From Mariniphaga sp. (GTDB taxonomy: Bacteria > Bacteroidota > Bacteroidia > Bacteroidales > Prolixibacteraceae): DNA of 44,811 nucleotides. The notes under the pieces were generated by a model, which did no database searches, had not been told where the DNA came from, and saw only the letters and a program-made list of their open reading frames with translations. A program made the position numbers and the translations under genes. Below are positions 15,886 to 24,237 of the stretch, piece by piece. Within the stretch, counting starts at the first letter, position 1, and every line of letters starts with the position of its first letter. Location of the stretch: positions 1-44,811 of the forward strand of contig JANXZJ010000196.1 in NCBI GenBank assembly GCA_025355585.1, in the 5' to 3' direction.

Positions 15886-17826
15886 ATGGCTTTATCGAAA
15901 TTAAGACTTTGTGTTCTATTTATTTTGGTTGCGTCATTTTGTGATGCCCAGGATTATCAGGTGATCTCACCTGATAAAAAAATCGTTGTCACACTCAAAA
16001 ACGGAGATGAACTAAGTTATTCCGTAAAGTTTAATGACAGACCTGTGATTCAGGAATCGGCACTTGGTTTCGAATTTAAAGCAGAACCTGCAATGAACAA
16101 GGGGTTTACAGTAATTGACAAACAGGAAAGTAACATCAATGAAACATGGAAACCCGTTGTGAAATCAAAACACGCAGAAATAGTCAACAACTACAACGAA
16201 TTGCAAATCATGCTTAAAGAAAAAACAGGATTGATGCGCCAGATGGAGCTTTCTTTCCGGGCTTTTAACGACGGAATAGCTTTTCGGACCAAACTCTACC
16301 GAAGTGAGAAGAATGGTCACAGGCAGATTACGAAAGAGCTCACAACCTTTTCGATTCCTGGTAATCCCAAAGCATGGGTAGTCGAATATGGCAGTTATTC
16401 CAGTTCGAATGAGTCGGAGTTTTTTGAACGACCACTAAATTATGTCACGGATAAAACGATTGCAGGAATGCCATTTCTTATGGATTATGGTAAAAAATGT
16501 TGGGTAGCGATTACCGAAGCCAATATTGACAATTATCCTGCCTTTTACATCGGAACGAATGGCAAACAGAATGTCCTTACTACCAAACTGGTTCCAATTC
16601 CAGGGGAAGAAGAATCCGGCGTGAAAGCCCGTTTCGACGATGAGGTTTATACGCCATGGAGGGTGGTGATGATTGGTGACACGCCTGGAAAACTCATTGA
16701 ATCTGAGATTGTCCAGAACTTAAACGCACCTTGCGCCATTGCTGACCCGTCGTGGATAAAACCTGGAATGAGTGCCTGGGATCATTGGTGGAGTGGTGAA
16801 GTAAAAATGGAAATGCCTGTCATTAAGCAATACATCGATTTTGCTTCGCAAATGGGGTGGCCATATATGCTTGTCGACTGGCAATGGTACGGGAAATTCA
16901 ATACACCCGAAGCCGACATCACCAAATGGGCGACGCAGATTGACATGCCGGAGATCATCAGTTATGCAAAATCGAAGAATGTAAAAATTATCCTATGGCT
17001 CTATAACAGTGATGTTAACCGCAATTCAGCTTACAAAAAGGCATTCCGGTTGTACCACAAATGGGGCATTGCAGGTGTAAAGATCGATTTTATGGATCGC
17101 GATGACCAGGACATGGTAAACTGGTATCGCGACATCATCAGATGTACCGCAGAGAACCAGCTCCTGATTGATTTTCACGGCGCGTTTAAACCCGATGGAA
17201 TTATTCGTACCTACCCCAATATGATCACGCGTGAAGGGGTAATGGGAAATGAATACTATAAATTTTCGGAGAAGATGAGTCCGGAACACAATGTAAAACT
17301 GACCTTTACACGCATGCTCGCCGGACAGATGGATTATACTCCCGGAGCTTTTCTGAATGTGACCAAAGAACAATATAAGAATCAGACACCCGCTGTTGTT
17401 TGGAATACACGTGCCGCTGAACTTTCAAAGTTTGTAATCTACGAAAGCCCGTTAACGGTGGTATGCGATCATCCCGATAATATTCTGAATCAGCCCGGAG
17501 CCGATTTTCTAAAACTGGTTCCAACAGTATGGGACGACATCCATTTTATTGATGGTTATCCGGGTGAATATGTGGCCATTGCTAAAAGAACCGGAACAGA
17601 TTGGTTTATAGGTGTGATGAACAACAGCAAAGAGAAGGAGATCGCTATCAAAATGGACTTTATTTCAGCCGGAGAACATACAATTGAGATCTGGGCAGAT
17701 GCAAAAGACGCCAATAAAGCACCTAAAAATTTGAAGATTTCGACTCAGAAAGTAAAATCAGGAGATCTTTTAAAAATTAAACTGGCCAATAATGGCGGAT
17801 GGGTAGCAAGGATTACTATACGTTAA
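15886..17826 (+). CDS. GH97 glycoside hydrolase, retaining alpha-galactosidase-like type
   Basis: 646 residues from the ATG at 15886, chosen because it gives a clean signal peptide (MALSKLRLCVLFILVASFCDA); an upstream in-frame ATG at 15847 would add 13 polar residues. An N-terminal beta-sandwich (about 25-280) is followed by a TIM barrel (about 285-545) and a C-terminal beta domain. GVKIDFMDRDDQ carries D401, where the retaining GH97 branch has its nucleophile Asp, and REGVMGNE carries E450 and E456, the latter at the expected spacing for the acid/base. The inverting SusB branch lacks this Asp. The enzyme is probably periplasmic and acts on alpha-galactosides; exact specificity is unproven. 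Confidence 0.93.
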   Translation: MALSKLRLCVLFILVASFCDAQDYQVISPDKKIVVTLKNGDELSYSVKFNDRPVIQESALGFEFKAEPAMNKGFTVIDKQESNINETWKPVVKSKHAEIVNNYNELQIMLKEKTGLMRQMELSFRAFNDGIAFRTKLYRSEKNGHRQITKELTTFSIPGNPKAWVVEYGSYSSSNESEFFERPLNYVTDKTIAGMPFLMDYGKKCWVAITEANIDNYPAFYIGTNGKQNVLTTKLVPIPGEEESGVKARFDDEVYTPWRVVMIGDTPGKLIESEIVQNLNAPCAIADPSWIKPGMSAWDHWWSGEVKMEMPVIKQYIDFASQMGWPYMLVDWQWYGKFNTPEADITKWATQIDMPEIISYAKSKNVKIILWLYNSDVNRNSAYKKAFRLYHKWGIAGVKIDFMDRDDQDMVNWYRDIIRCTAENQLLIDFHGAFKPDGIIRTYPNMITREGVMGNEYYKFSEKMSPEHNVKLTFTRMLAGQMDYTPGAFLNVTKEQYKNQTPAVVWNTRAAELSKFVIYESPLTVVCDHPDNILNQPGADFLKLVPTVWDDIHFIDGYPGEYVAIAKRTGTDWFIGVMNNSKEKEIAIKMDFISAGEHTIEIWADAKDANKAPKNLKISTQKVKSGDLLKIKLANNGGWVARITIR

Positions 17827-17844
17827 CTATCTGTTTTGAAACAA

Positions 17845-17880
17845 CTGGTTATTGGTAACCAGAAGCCAGAAATAAATTTT
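17845..17880 (+). terminator. Possible terminator after the GH97 gene
   Basis: CTGGTTA (17845-17851) and TAACCAG (17856-17862) pair perfectly around TTGG, followed some bases later by AAATTTTATTT. The stem is short and the U-tract is displaced. Confidence 0.4.
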
Positions 17881-18002
17881 ATTTAATGCAACCTTTTCAG
17901 TGTCCTCGATAAAGAATTATAAATGACTTTTGCCAATGACAGCCAATTTCAGAATTATTGAGACGATGGGGTTTTGACGACATCTAAAATCATTGTAACT
18001 TA

Positions 18003-18665
18003 ATGAACTCTATGAACCTACCCGGTTTTGATCCTGAAATTCTTGAGAAACGTTTTCCTTATTTCGAACCAGCACTGCGTCGGGCAATTGGTCTTGAAGG
18101 GAGAATTACGGAGCTAGACCATGGCGATGAAATGATACGCGAAGGACAGTATATCAAATCCTTTCCGCTATTGCTCGAAGGAATTGTCAGGGTATGCCGA
18201 ATGGAAGATGATGGGCGCGAACTGTTACTTTACTACCTCAATCCGGGCGAAGTTTGCGCAATGGCACTGACCTGCTGTATTGGCCATACCAAAAGCAACA
18301 TCAGGGCAATAGCAGAAAGTAAAGTTACAGTGGTGCAGATTCCTATTCCATGCCTTGATCTATGGATCGTGCAATTTCAAAGCTGGAAAGAGTTCATTAT
18401 GTATGCATACCGAAAAAGGTTCGACGAACTGCTTGAGACAATTGACAGTATCGCATTCAAAAATATGGATGACAGGCTGATCAAATTTTTTCTTGACCGT
18501 TACCGTACAACCGGTTCAACGATTTATGACGGGACCCATCAGGAAATCGCATTGTTGCTAAATACATCGCGTGAGGTAGTATCCCGGTTGCTAAAAAAAC
18601 TGGAGCACGGCCGGCAAATCATTATCTCAAGGAATAAAATTGACTTTACGATGCTGATTTCCTGA
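18003..18665 (+). CDS. Crp/Fnr-family transcriptional regulator
   Basis: 220 residues. An N-terminal cyclic-nucleotide-binding-like beta roll (about 30-130) is followed by a long dimer helix and a winged helix with HQEIALLLNTSREVVSRLLK (about 178-197). There is no N-terminal Fnr cysteine cluster. A Cys group within the sensor domain (C85, C91, C92 in EVCAMALTCC) is typical, as I recall, of a Bacteroidota Crp/Fnr subgroup and may be redox sensitive. The cAMP-contact Arg-Ser pattern is not evident. It sits between the GH97 and the oxidoreductase gene on the same strand, 176 and 208 bases apart, so it may regulate one or both; that is inference. Confidence 0.93.
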   Translation: MNSMNLPGFDPEILEKRFPYFEPALRRAIGLEGRITELDHGDEMIREGQYIKSFPLLLEGIVRVCRMEDDGRELLLYYLNPGEVCAMALTCCIGHTKSNIRAIAESKVTVVQIPIPCLDLWIVQFQSWKEFIMYAYRKRFDELLETIDSIAFKNMDDRLIKFFLDRYRTTGSTIYDGTHQEIALLLNTSREVVSRLLKKLEHGRQIIISRNKIDFTMLIS

Positions 18666-18873
18666 AAGGGATGAATTCATTATTCTAAATATTTTTCAAA
18701 TTACTTTGATTTTTCTAACTTTTATTTAATTTTGGTAAGAAATTCCTGAAAACTATAATTCTAAACCTAGTAGAATCTCCCTATAATACCAATTACCAGC
18801 AATTAGTTTTCCGGAATAGTATCTTTTTCCGTTGTGTTGTCGCTAATTTCAATAATAAACTTAAATAGTTAAT

Positions 18874-20451
18874 ATGGAAAAGCCAATAAATGGATCCGAC
18901 AAAAAACCTGGAAACAATGAACTGACACCTAAAGGGTTTAAGCCTGATCGAAGGAGATTTGTAGAGACAGTCGCAACAGCAGCAGCAGCAATAACGATTG
19001 TTCCACGTCACGTTTTGGGAGGAAATGGATTTGTTGCCCCGAGCGACAAAACAACACTCGCCTACATTGGGGTAGGAACACAGGGACTCCGGGAATTGCT
19101 TCCTCTTCTGGATATTCCAGAACTACAAATCATTGCAGTGTGTGATCCACAAAAAGCAGCTACAGGCTATCTCGACTGGGGAAAAGAAGGGCTCCGGAAT
19201 GAGATCCGGGAAAAACTTAAAAATCCCGGATGGAAATCAGGCGGAGATGATACAATTCCGGGAGGACGCGACAATGGAAAGGCAATTATTGATGAATACT
19301 ATCAAAAATTCCGTCCGGATCAGAGACTCAACGGATGTAATGCTTATGCCGATTTCAGGGAACTTTTCGAAAAAGAGAAAGACCTGGATGCCGTCAAAGT
19401 GATGACACCCGATCATCTTCACGGACTTATTGCTACAGCAGCAATTAAAAAAGGAAAGCATATTTCGATTCACAAACCGTTATCAAACAGGTTGCACGAA
19501 GGAAAAAAAGTAATTGAACTTGCGCGAAATAATCCAAATGTTACAACCCACCTGATTCCATGGGATTACAACGGTTCGATGGAAATGGTAATGAAATGGA
19601 TTGGTGAAGGGAAAATCGGAACGCTCAAAGAGGTACACAACTGGTCGAACCGTCCGGTATGGCCGCAATATCCCACCTTGCCTACTGATACCCCGCCAAT
19701 ACCCAAAGATTTCAATTGGGATTTATGGTTAGGACCAGAGGCCAATCGCCCCTATCATCCGTATTATACAAACATGGTTTTCAGGGGATGGTACGATTTC
19801 GGCGGAGGATCGATGGCCGACATGGGGCATTACAGCCTTTGGACCGTTTTCAAAGCGCTGGAACTTGAATCTCCTACCATCATTGAGCCAAATCTTAGCC
19901 ACGTTTGCGGAATAAAAGACGCTACCGCATTCCAGGTAAAAAACGACTTCTCCTTCCCAATGGCTTGTTCTGTTCGATTCAAATATCCGGCTAAAGGTTC
20001 CCGACCTGCAGTTGATTTATGCTGGTATGACGGGGGCATGCGTCCACCCGTTCCGGAAGAGTTATTCGAAGATAATAAAGAATTACCCGCCGAAGGGATG
20101 ATGTTCGTCGGGGATAAGGGGAAAATACTCGCAGGATTTCATGTCGATAACCCGACGTTGATTCCTGAAAAGCGGATGAAAGGAATCGAGACAGAAATAC
20201 TCAGCACAACAACAGACAGACCAACAGGATTTCAACTTTTTCTAAATGCTTGCCGAAATGGTAAACAGTGCCCGGGAAGTTTCACAGAAGCGATGCCGAT
20301 TACCGAAGCCGTAAATCTTTATGCAGTAGCGTTAAGAGTTGGTCATCTGCTAAAATACGATGGATCCAATATGAAAATAACCAATATACCCGATGCCAAC
20401 AAATATCTGTTGCGCGAGTACCGTATGGGATGGAATCCCGACACTATTTAA
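18874..20451 (+). CDS. Tat-exported Gfo/Idh/MocA-family oxidoreductase
   Basis: 525 residues. A twin-arginine-type signal is visible: DRRRFVETVATAAAAITIVP (R26-R28, then a weakly hydrophobic stretch). The NAD(P)-binding Rossmann part follows with YIGVGTQGLRELLPLLD and VCDPQKAATG, then MTPDHLHG and HKPLSNRLHEGKKVIELA, the position where family members have E/HKPL. The C-terminal domain has NWSNRPVWPQYP and GGGSMADMGHYSLWT with the catalytic-type His. Such exported members act on sugars with a tightly bound NAD(P). It is followed at 28 bases by a TIM-barrel protein, also Tat-type, so they probably act together in the periplasm. Confidence 0.93.
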   Translation: MEKPINGSDKKPGNNELTPKGFKPDRRRFVETVATAAAAITIVPRHVLGGNGFVAPSDKTTLAYIGVGTQGLRELLPLLDIPELQIIAVCDPQKAATGYLDWGKEGLRNEIREKLKNPGWKSGGDDTIPGGRDNGKAIIDEYYQKFRPDQRLNGCNAYADFRELFEKEKDLDAVKVMTPDHLHGLIATAAIKKGKHISIHKPLSNRLHEGKKVIELARNNPNVTTHLIPWDYNGSMEMVMKWIGEGKIGTLKEVHNWSNRPVWPQYPTLPTDTPPIPKDFNWDLWLGPEANRPYHPYYTNMVFRGWYDFGGGSMADMGHYSLWTVFKALELESPTIIEPNLSHVCGIKDATAFQVKNDFSFPMACSVRFKYPAKGSRPAVDLCWYDGGMRPPVPEELFEDNKELPAEGMMFVGDKGKILAGFHVDNPTLIPEKRMKGIETEILSTTTDRPTGFQLFLNACRNGKQCPGSFTEAMPITEAVNLYAVALRVGHLLKYDGSNMKITNIPDANKYLLREYRMGWNPDTI

Positions 20452-20479
20452 ATGTATTAAACCACTGAAAAAAATCAAT

Positions 20480-21349
20480 ATGGTCGCACTAAACAGAAGG
20501 CAGTTTATCGAAAAAAGTATGTTGGGATTGGGTTCTGCAGCCCTTTTATCACATCTTCCATTGACCGGTCAGGCTGACATTGTAAGTTCACACCCAAAGC
20601 ATATCGTTGGATTTCAGGTCTATACTATTCGGGAGATGTTGGTGAAAGATTTTCCCGGAACATTGAAAATGATGGCGAACCTTGGTTACCAAGCAGTTGA
20701 AATGTGTTCTCCTCCCGGATATATTTCTTCTGGATTTGAACCACTCGTAAAAATGAAACCCGAAGAAATGCGTAAGATCATTACAAACGCAGGACTTAAA
20801 TGCGAAAGTTCACATTTCACATTCGGCGAATTAAAGGATAATCTGGCAGAACGGATTGATTATTCCAAAAAACTGGGATTAACTCAAATGATCTGCTCAA
20901 GTTTCTGGCTTCCCAAAGAAGCCACAATGAGTGACTGGTTAAAAGCGTGTGACCAGTTGAATGAAATTGGAATGAAGACCAAACAAGCCGGACTTCAGAT
21001 GGGATTTCACAATCATCATATGGAATTCGAAAAGATTGATGGAGCATTGATTTACGATGCTATATTAAAACAATTTGACCCAGCATTGATTAAAATGCAA
21101 TTTCAGGTGGCAGTGATCAGTATCGGATACAAGGCTTCCGACTATTTCTTAAAGTACCCCGGAAGATTTATCTCGGCGCATCTGGCGGACTGGTCTTCAG
21201 ACGAAAACAAACAAGTTCCTGTAGGTAAGGGAATTGTAGACTGGGGAGAGTTTTATAATGCAGCCGAAATAGCCGGAGTAAAGAATTTCTATGTTGAGAT
21301 GGATATGGATAAATTCAAGGAGAGCGTCGAAAATATCCAGACGATGTAG
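20480..21349 (+). CDS. Tat-exported sugar isomerase/epimerase-like TIM-barrel protein
   Basis: 289 residues from the ATG at 20480; a longer start inside the previous gene would bury the signal. The N-terminus NRRQFIEKSMLGLGSAALLS is a Tat signal. The xylose-isomerase-like barrel (AP endonuclease 2 family) shows GYQAVEMCSPPG (E74), SSHFTFGEL, MGFHNHHMEFEK and KYPGRFISAHLADWS, then VPVGKGIVDW. Recent work on Bacteroides described such proteins as 3-keto-glycoside processing enzymes working with Gfo/Idh/MocA oxidoreductases. Its position 28 bases behind one fits that. A plain epimerase role is the alternative. Confidence 0.9.
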   Translation: MVALNRRQFIEKSMLGLGSAALLSHLPLTGQADIVSSHPKHIVGFQVYTIREMLVKDFPGTLKMMANLGYQAVEMCSPPGYISSGFEPLVKMKPEEMRKIITNAGLKCESSHFTFGELKDNLAERIDYSKKLGLTQMICSSFWLPKEATMSDWLKACDQLNEIGMKTKQAGLQMGFHNHHMEFEKIDGALIYDAILKQFDPALIKMQFQVAVISIGYKASDYFLKYPGRFISAHLADWSSDENKQVPVGKGIVDWGEFYNAAEIAGVKNFYVEMDMDKFKESVENIQTM

Positions 21350-21374
21350 AAGAAAAAACTTAAATAAAAACAAA

Positions 21375-21416
21375 AAAGCCGGTTATGTGACTAAAGTTAC
21401 TGACCGGCTTTATTCG
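21375..21416 (+). terminator. Terminator after the TIM-barrel gene
   Basis: AAAGCCGGT (21375-21383) pairs perfectly with ACCGGCTTT (21403-21411) over a 19-base loop, followed by ATTCGTTT. It begins 26 bases behind the stop. Confidence 0.7.
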
Positions 21417-21449
21417 TTTCTGTTTATTTGTATTCAAAATTAAAATACA

Positions 21450-21671
21450 ATGAAGGAAAAACTTATAAAATATCGCTTCAAAATACTGTTTGTCATCTTT
21501 GGCGGAATCGCAGGATTCCTTTACTGGCGATTTGTGGGCTGCACAACCGGGACTTGCCCGATCACGTCGAACTGGTATGCAAGTGTCCCTTATGGGATGT
21601 TATTTGGATGGTTGATCGGCGATTTAGTTAAACCCAATAAAAAAATTGAAATAAAAGATGATAATCAATAA
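21450..21671 (+). CDS. DUF6132 small membrane protein
   Basis: 73 residues with two predicted membrane helices (about 10-29 and 45-61) and a conserved CTTGTCPITS motif (C31, C36) at the end of the first helix. The pattern matches DUF6132 as I recall it. No activity is known. The Cys pair on the periplasmic or membrane edge could be a redox or metal site. The next gene begins 14 bases before this stop codon, so the two are translationally linked to a thioredoxin-like lipoprotein. Confidence 0.88.
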   Translation: MKEKLIKYRFKILFVIFGGIAGFLYWRFVGCTTGTCPITSNWYASVPYGMLFGWLIGDLVKPNKKIEIKDDNQ

Positions 21672-22080
21672 ATTGGCTACTTCATTGGTGATTCTGGCAT
21701 TATCAACAATTTATTCATGCGGTTCAGGAGTTAAAGGAAATAACAGTTTTGCAACCGGAAACGAACTTAAAATAGTCAACGATATGGGAAGTTTTAACGA
21801 AATCATTAATGGCAGCACCCCAGTCTTAGTCGATTTTTATGCCGACTGGTGTGCTCCATGCAAAATGATGGCTCCGATTTTGCATCAGGTTTCCAAAGAT
21901 ATGGAAGGAAAGGTAAAGGTGATCAAAGTCGATGTGGACAAAAATGAAGATGCGGCGCGTAAATATCAGATTCGCAGCATTCCAACAATGATTCTCTTCA
22001 AAAATGGAAAAGCAGTCTGGCAGGGAGTTGGTGTAATGCAGGCTGACCAGATAAAGGCGATTATTCTGAAGAATAGCTAG
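21658..22080 (+). CDS. Thioredoxin-fold lipoprotein
   Basis: 140 residues. A lipoprotein-type signal ends at IYSC (C21), so the protein is probably anchored outside the cytoplasm. A complete thioredoxin domain follows: VLVDFYADWCAPCKMMAP with C65 and C68, VIKVDVDKNEDAARKYQI and the cis-Pro in SIPTMILFKNG. Close in length and sequence to cytoplasmic thioredoxin, so it may act as an oxidoreductase in the envelope. Its start overlaps the DUF6132 gene by 14 bases. The gene converges on tilS. Confidence 0.93.
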   Translation: MIINKLATSLVILALSTIYSCGSGVKGNNSFATGNELKIVNDMGSFNEIINGSTPVLVDFYADWCAPCKMMAPILHQVSKDMEGKVKVIKVDVDKNEDAARKYQIRSIPTMILFKNGKAVWQGVGVMQADQIKAIILKNS

Positions 22081-22244
22081 GAAAATCAGCATAAGATTTC
22101 AAAGACAAATTGCGAAGGTGACCTTGAGATACTTGCCGTTGGCAATCAGCAACTTGCACCGTGCAAATAGCTCACCATCAAACTGGATTTCGGTAAATTG
22201 CTGGATGTAAGTCCCCAGTTGGATTGCTTACAACCAGCTGCATT

Positions 22245-23570
22245 TTAAAAGACCATTTCAATCTTTAAAATATTCTGAGTACCCGGAGTTATTTTGTACC
22301 GATCATCCACGCGGTGTCCTATAATCCAAATAACCTGTTCCCCGTTAGCAAGAATCCATACATTTTCTTTTTCAGGAAGACTTAACTTCGAATCGATGAA
22401 AAAATCACTTATTTTTTTAAATCCATTCATTCCCAAAGGTTTAAAATAATCACCTTGCTGCCACCTTCTGATCTGTAACGGGAATTGAACATGATCGCGA
22501 TCGATGCAGGCCACAAACCGGGAATCAGGGATTTTAAATTTGTCCTTTTTTTCAGAAGCCGATATTTTGAGGTGAACCGGGAAAACGAGTTCCTTCATCC
22601 CCTCTTCGAGGTAGAAATGCTTCCTGTTTTCAGGTTTAAGCGGTGAAAGAATAAGCGACTCACGGTCACGAACTAACCGATGGCTCAGTGATACAAACTG
22701 TTTGCCCGGAATGCCTTCAAGCGATGCTACAATATCTCCAACGACTACACTGTTGAAACCAAATGATTTCAGAAATTCGAAAAGGTAGGTCGGTAATGGG
22801 TCAAGTAATTTTAGTTCGGCTATTGAAATCAGATAATCGGTTCCTTTCCGGATGGCAACCCGCTCCCAAGTCAGTTGAATCGCCCGATCACAGATTTTTG
22901 AGACATCTTCCAGATAGCCCATCGTCCTGATCAATCCTTCGCGAAAAGAGGGATTAAGTGTCTCCATAACAGGTAATAACGTATGCCTTATTTTATTTCT
23001 TTGGTAATCGAGGCTTTGATTGGATGAATCTTCCCGGAAATCGAGAAAATTTTCGTGGCGGTACTTTTCAATTTCATCACGCGAAGCAAACAACAACGGT
23101 CGTACTATTTTGCCATTCATGGGACGCATTCCGGTTAAGCCGGTTAAGCCTGTTCCTCTTGCAAGGTTAAGAAAAAAAGTCTCAAGCTGATCGTCGCGGT
23201 GATGTGCAACCGCAATGAAATCAAAATGATGAGTTGCCCGTATCATTTCGAACCATTGGTAGCGCAAATCGCGGGCAGCCATCTCGATCGAAATTTTATT
23301 CTCCTGGGCATAATCAGCTGTTTCAAAAGATGTTTTAAAAAGAGGTGCGTCATATTTTCTTACCAAATCACTCACGAGGTGTTCATCCCCATCCGATTCA
23401 GCTCCCCTTAACCGGAAGTTGCAATGTGCGATGGCAACCGAAAATCCGCTTTTATCAAGCAGATCGAGCAAAACCACCGAATCAATGCCACCGCTCACTC
23501 CAACAAGGATGGTATCCGCCTGATTAAAGAGGTGGTTGTCGCTAATATATTTGATAAATCGCTGGATCAT
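22245..23570 (-). CDS. tilS: tRNA(Ile)-lysidine synthase
   Basis: A 441-residue enzyme that converts C34 of the CAU-anticodon tRNA(Ile) to lysidine with ATP and lysine, so that it reads AUA. The PP-loop is VGVSGGIDSVVLLDLL (S26-S31). The family features HCNFRLRGAESDGDE, AARDLRYQWF and AHHRDDQLETFFLNLARGTG are all present, as is RPLLFASRDEI. C-terminal TilS domains with KISDFFIDSKLSLPEKENV and VIWIIGHRVDDRYKI follow. Full length, apparently intact. It is transcribed towards the thioredoxin gene with 164 bases between. Confidence 0.97.
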   Translation of the reverse strand: MIQRFIKYISDNHLFNQADTILVGVSGGIDSVVLLDLLDKSGFSVAIAHCNFRLRGAESDGDEHLVSDLVRKYDAPLFKTSFETADYAQENKISIEMAARDLRYQWFEMIRATHHFDFIAVAHHRDDQLETFFLNLARGTGLTGLTGMRPMNGKIVRPLLFASRDEIEKYRHENFLDFREDSSNQSLDYQRNKIRHTLLPVMETLNPSFREGLIRTMGYLEDVSKICDRAIQLTWERVAIRKGTDYLISIAELKLLDPLPTYLFEFLKSFGFNSVVVGDIVASLEGIPGKQFVSLSHRLVRDRESLILSPLKPENRKHFYLEEGMKELVFPVHLKISASEKKDKFKIPDSRFVACIDRDHVQFPLQIRRWQQGDYFKPLGMNGFKKISDFFIDSKLSLPEKENVWILANGEQVIWIIGHRVDDRYKITPGTQNILKIEMVF

Positions 23571-23639
23571 AACCCATTAAATTAGATTAAGGATATAGTT
23601 AAACAGATGTGTTGGCAGGCCTTTGCTAAACTTCCCCGT

Positions 23640-23963
23640 TTATTTTGTGAGTTTCAGAACCTTTATCAAATTACTATTCAGTAATTCAATATAATCGTTA
23701 TCCAAAGTACCTAGACGGCCAATTATCAAATCCTTATCAATTGTAGCAAATTTGCTAAGCTTAACCAATGATGTTATTTTTAGCCCGTTAACATCTGATG
23801 GTGTAATTAGTAAATCAAACTCTGACTGCCATTTTAACTGTGATGTTAGAAAGCAAACCGTCACATCATCTTCTGAATCAATCAAAATAAGGGCAGGTCT
23901 GTTTTTGTTTCCGGATAGATCGGTAAATGGAAAAGGAATCAGAACAATTTCACCTTTTTTCAT
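23640..23963 (-). CDS. MazF/PemK-type toxin (mRNA interferase)
   Basis: 107 residues with the PemK/MazF beta-barrel start: GEIVLIPFPFTDLSGNKNRPALIL, then VTVCFLTSQ and LVKLSKFATIDKDLIIGRLG. Family members cleave mRNA at short sites. Its ATG lies 14 bases inside the upstream gene for the candidate antitoxin, which is the usual arrangement for coupled toxin-antitoxin pairs. No frame disruption is seen, so the toxin is probably active. The subgroup (IPFPFTD start) is common in Bacteroidota and cyanobacteria. Confidence 0.9.
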   Translation of the reverse strand: MKKGEIVLIPFPFTDLSGNKNRPALILIDSEDDVTVCFLTSQLKWQSEFDLLITPSDVNGLKITSLVKLSKFATIDKDLIIGRLGTLDNDYIELLNSNLIKVLKLTK

Positions 23964-24186
23964 TGTACTTTTCCTTTAAATCGTTCAAGGTATAAAGGTC
24001 AATTTCGTCTTTTAGAAATTCAAAGGCTTTCGAATCGGAAGTCAATTTCGGTATTCCTTCCTGAATTATTTTGTCATCAATCTTACTAAGTAAGAAATCG
24101 GCAAAATCATTTATCTCCTTGATTTTTGCATCAGGTAATTGTCTGATTTTATTGACAGTACTATCAATTAAAACTTGCCGGTCCAT
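23950..24186 (-). CDS. Antitoxin partner of the MazF-type toxin (DUF2281-like)
   Basis: 78 residues from the ATG at 24186. An upstream TTG at 24204 is rejected because it falls inside a perfect promoter box. The first half (VNKIRQLPDAKIKEINDFADFLLSK) resembles the DUF2281 antitoxin helix, and the C-terminal part is a charged helix (DLYTLNDLKEKYNEKR) likely to wrap the toxin. There is no obvious AbrB or RHH DNA-binding domain, so autoregulation is unclear. It overlaps the toxin gene by 14 bases and comes first, as expected. Confidence 0.8.
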   Translation of the reverse strand: MDRQVLIDSTVNKIRQLPDAKIKEINDFADFLLSKIDDKIIQEGIPKLTSDSKAFEFLKDEIDLYTLNDLKEKYNEKR

Positions 24187-24201
24187 AGTAACTAATTTAG
24201 A

Positions 24202-24209
24202 CAAATTTA
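24202..24209 (-). promoter_or_regulatory. Consensus -7 promoter box of the toxin-antitoxin pair
   Basis: On the minus strand TAAATTTG matches TAnnTTTG exactly, about 16 bases before the antitoxin ATG at 24186. The leader would be very short. Confidence 0.5.
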
Positions 24210-24237
24210 CAAATTTTTAGTCAATTGGGGTGAACTC

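Noticed and set aside
22090..22248. Faint leucine-rich-repeat-like translation on the plus strand between the thioredoxin gene and tilS (LLDVSPQLDCLQ)
   Set aside because: Short, interrupted by a stop and without a start codon; Leu/Asp periodicity could arise by chance. Too weak to list as a gene remnant.
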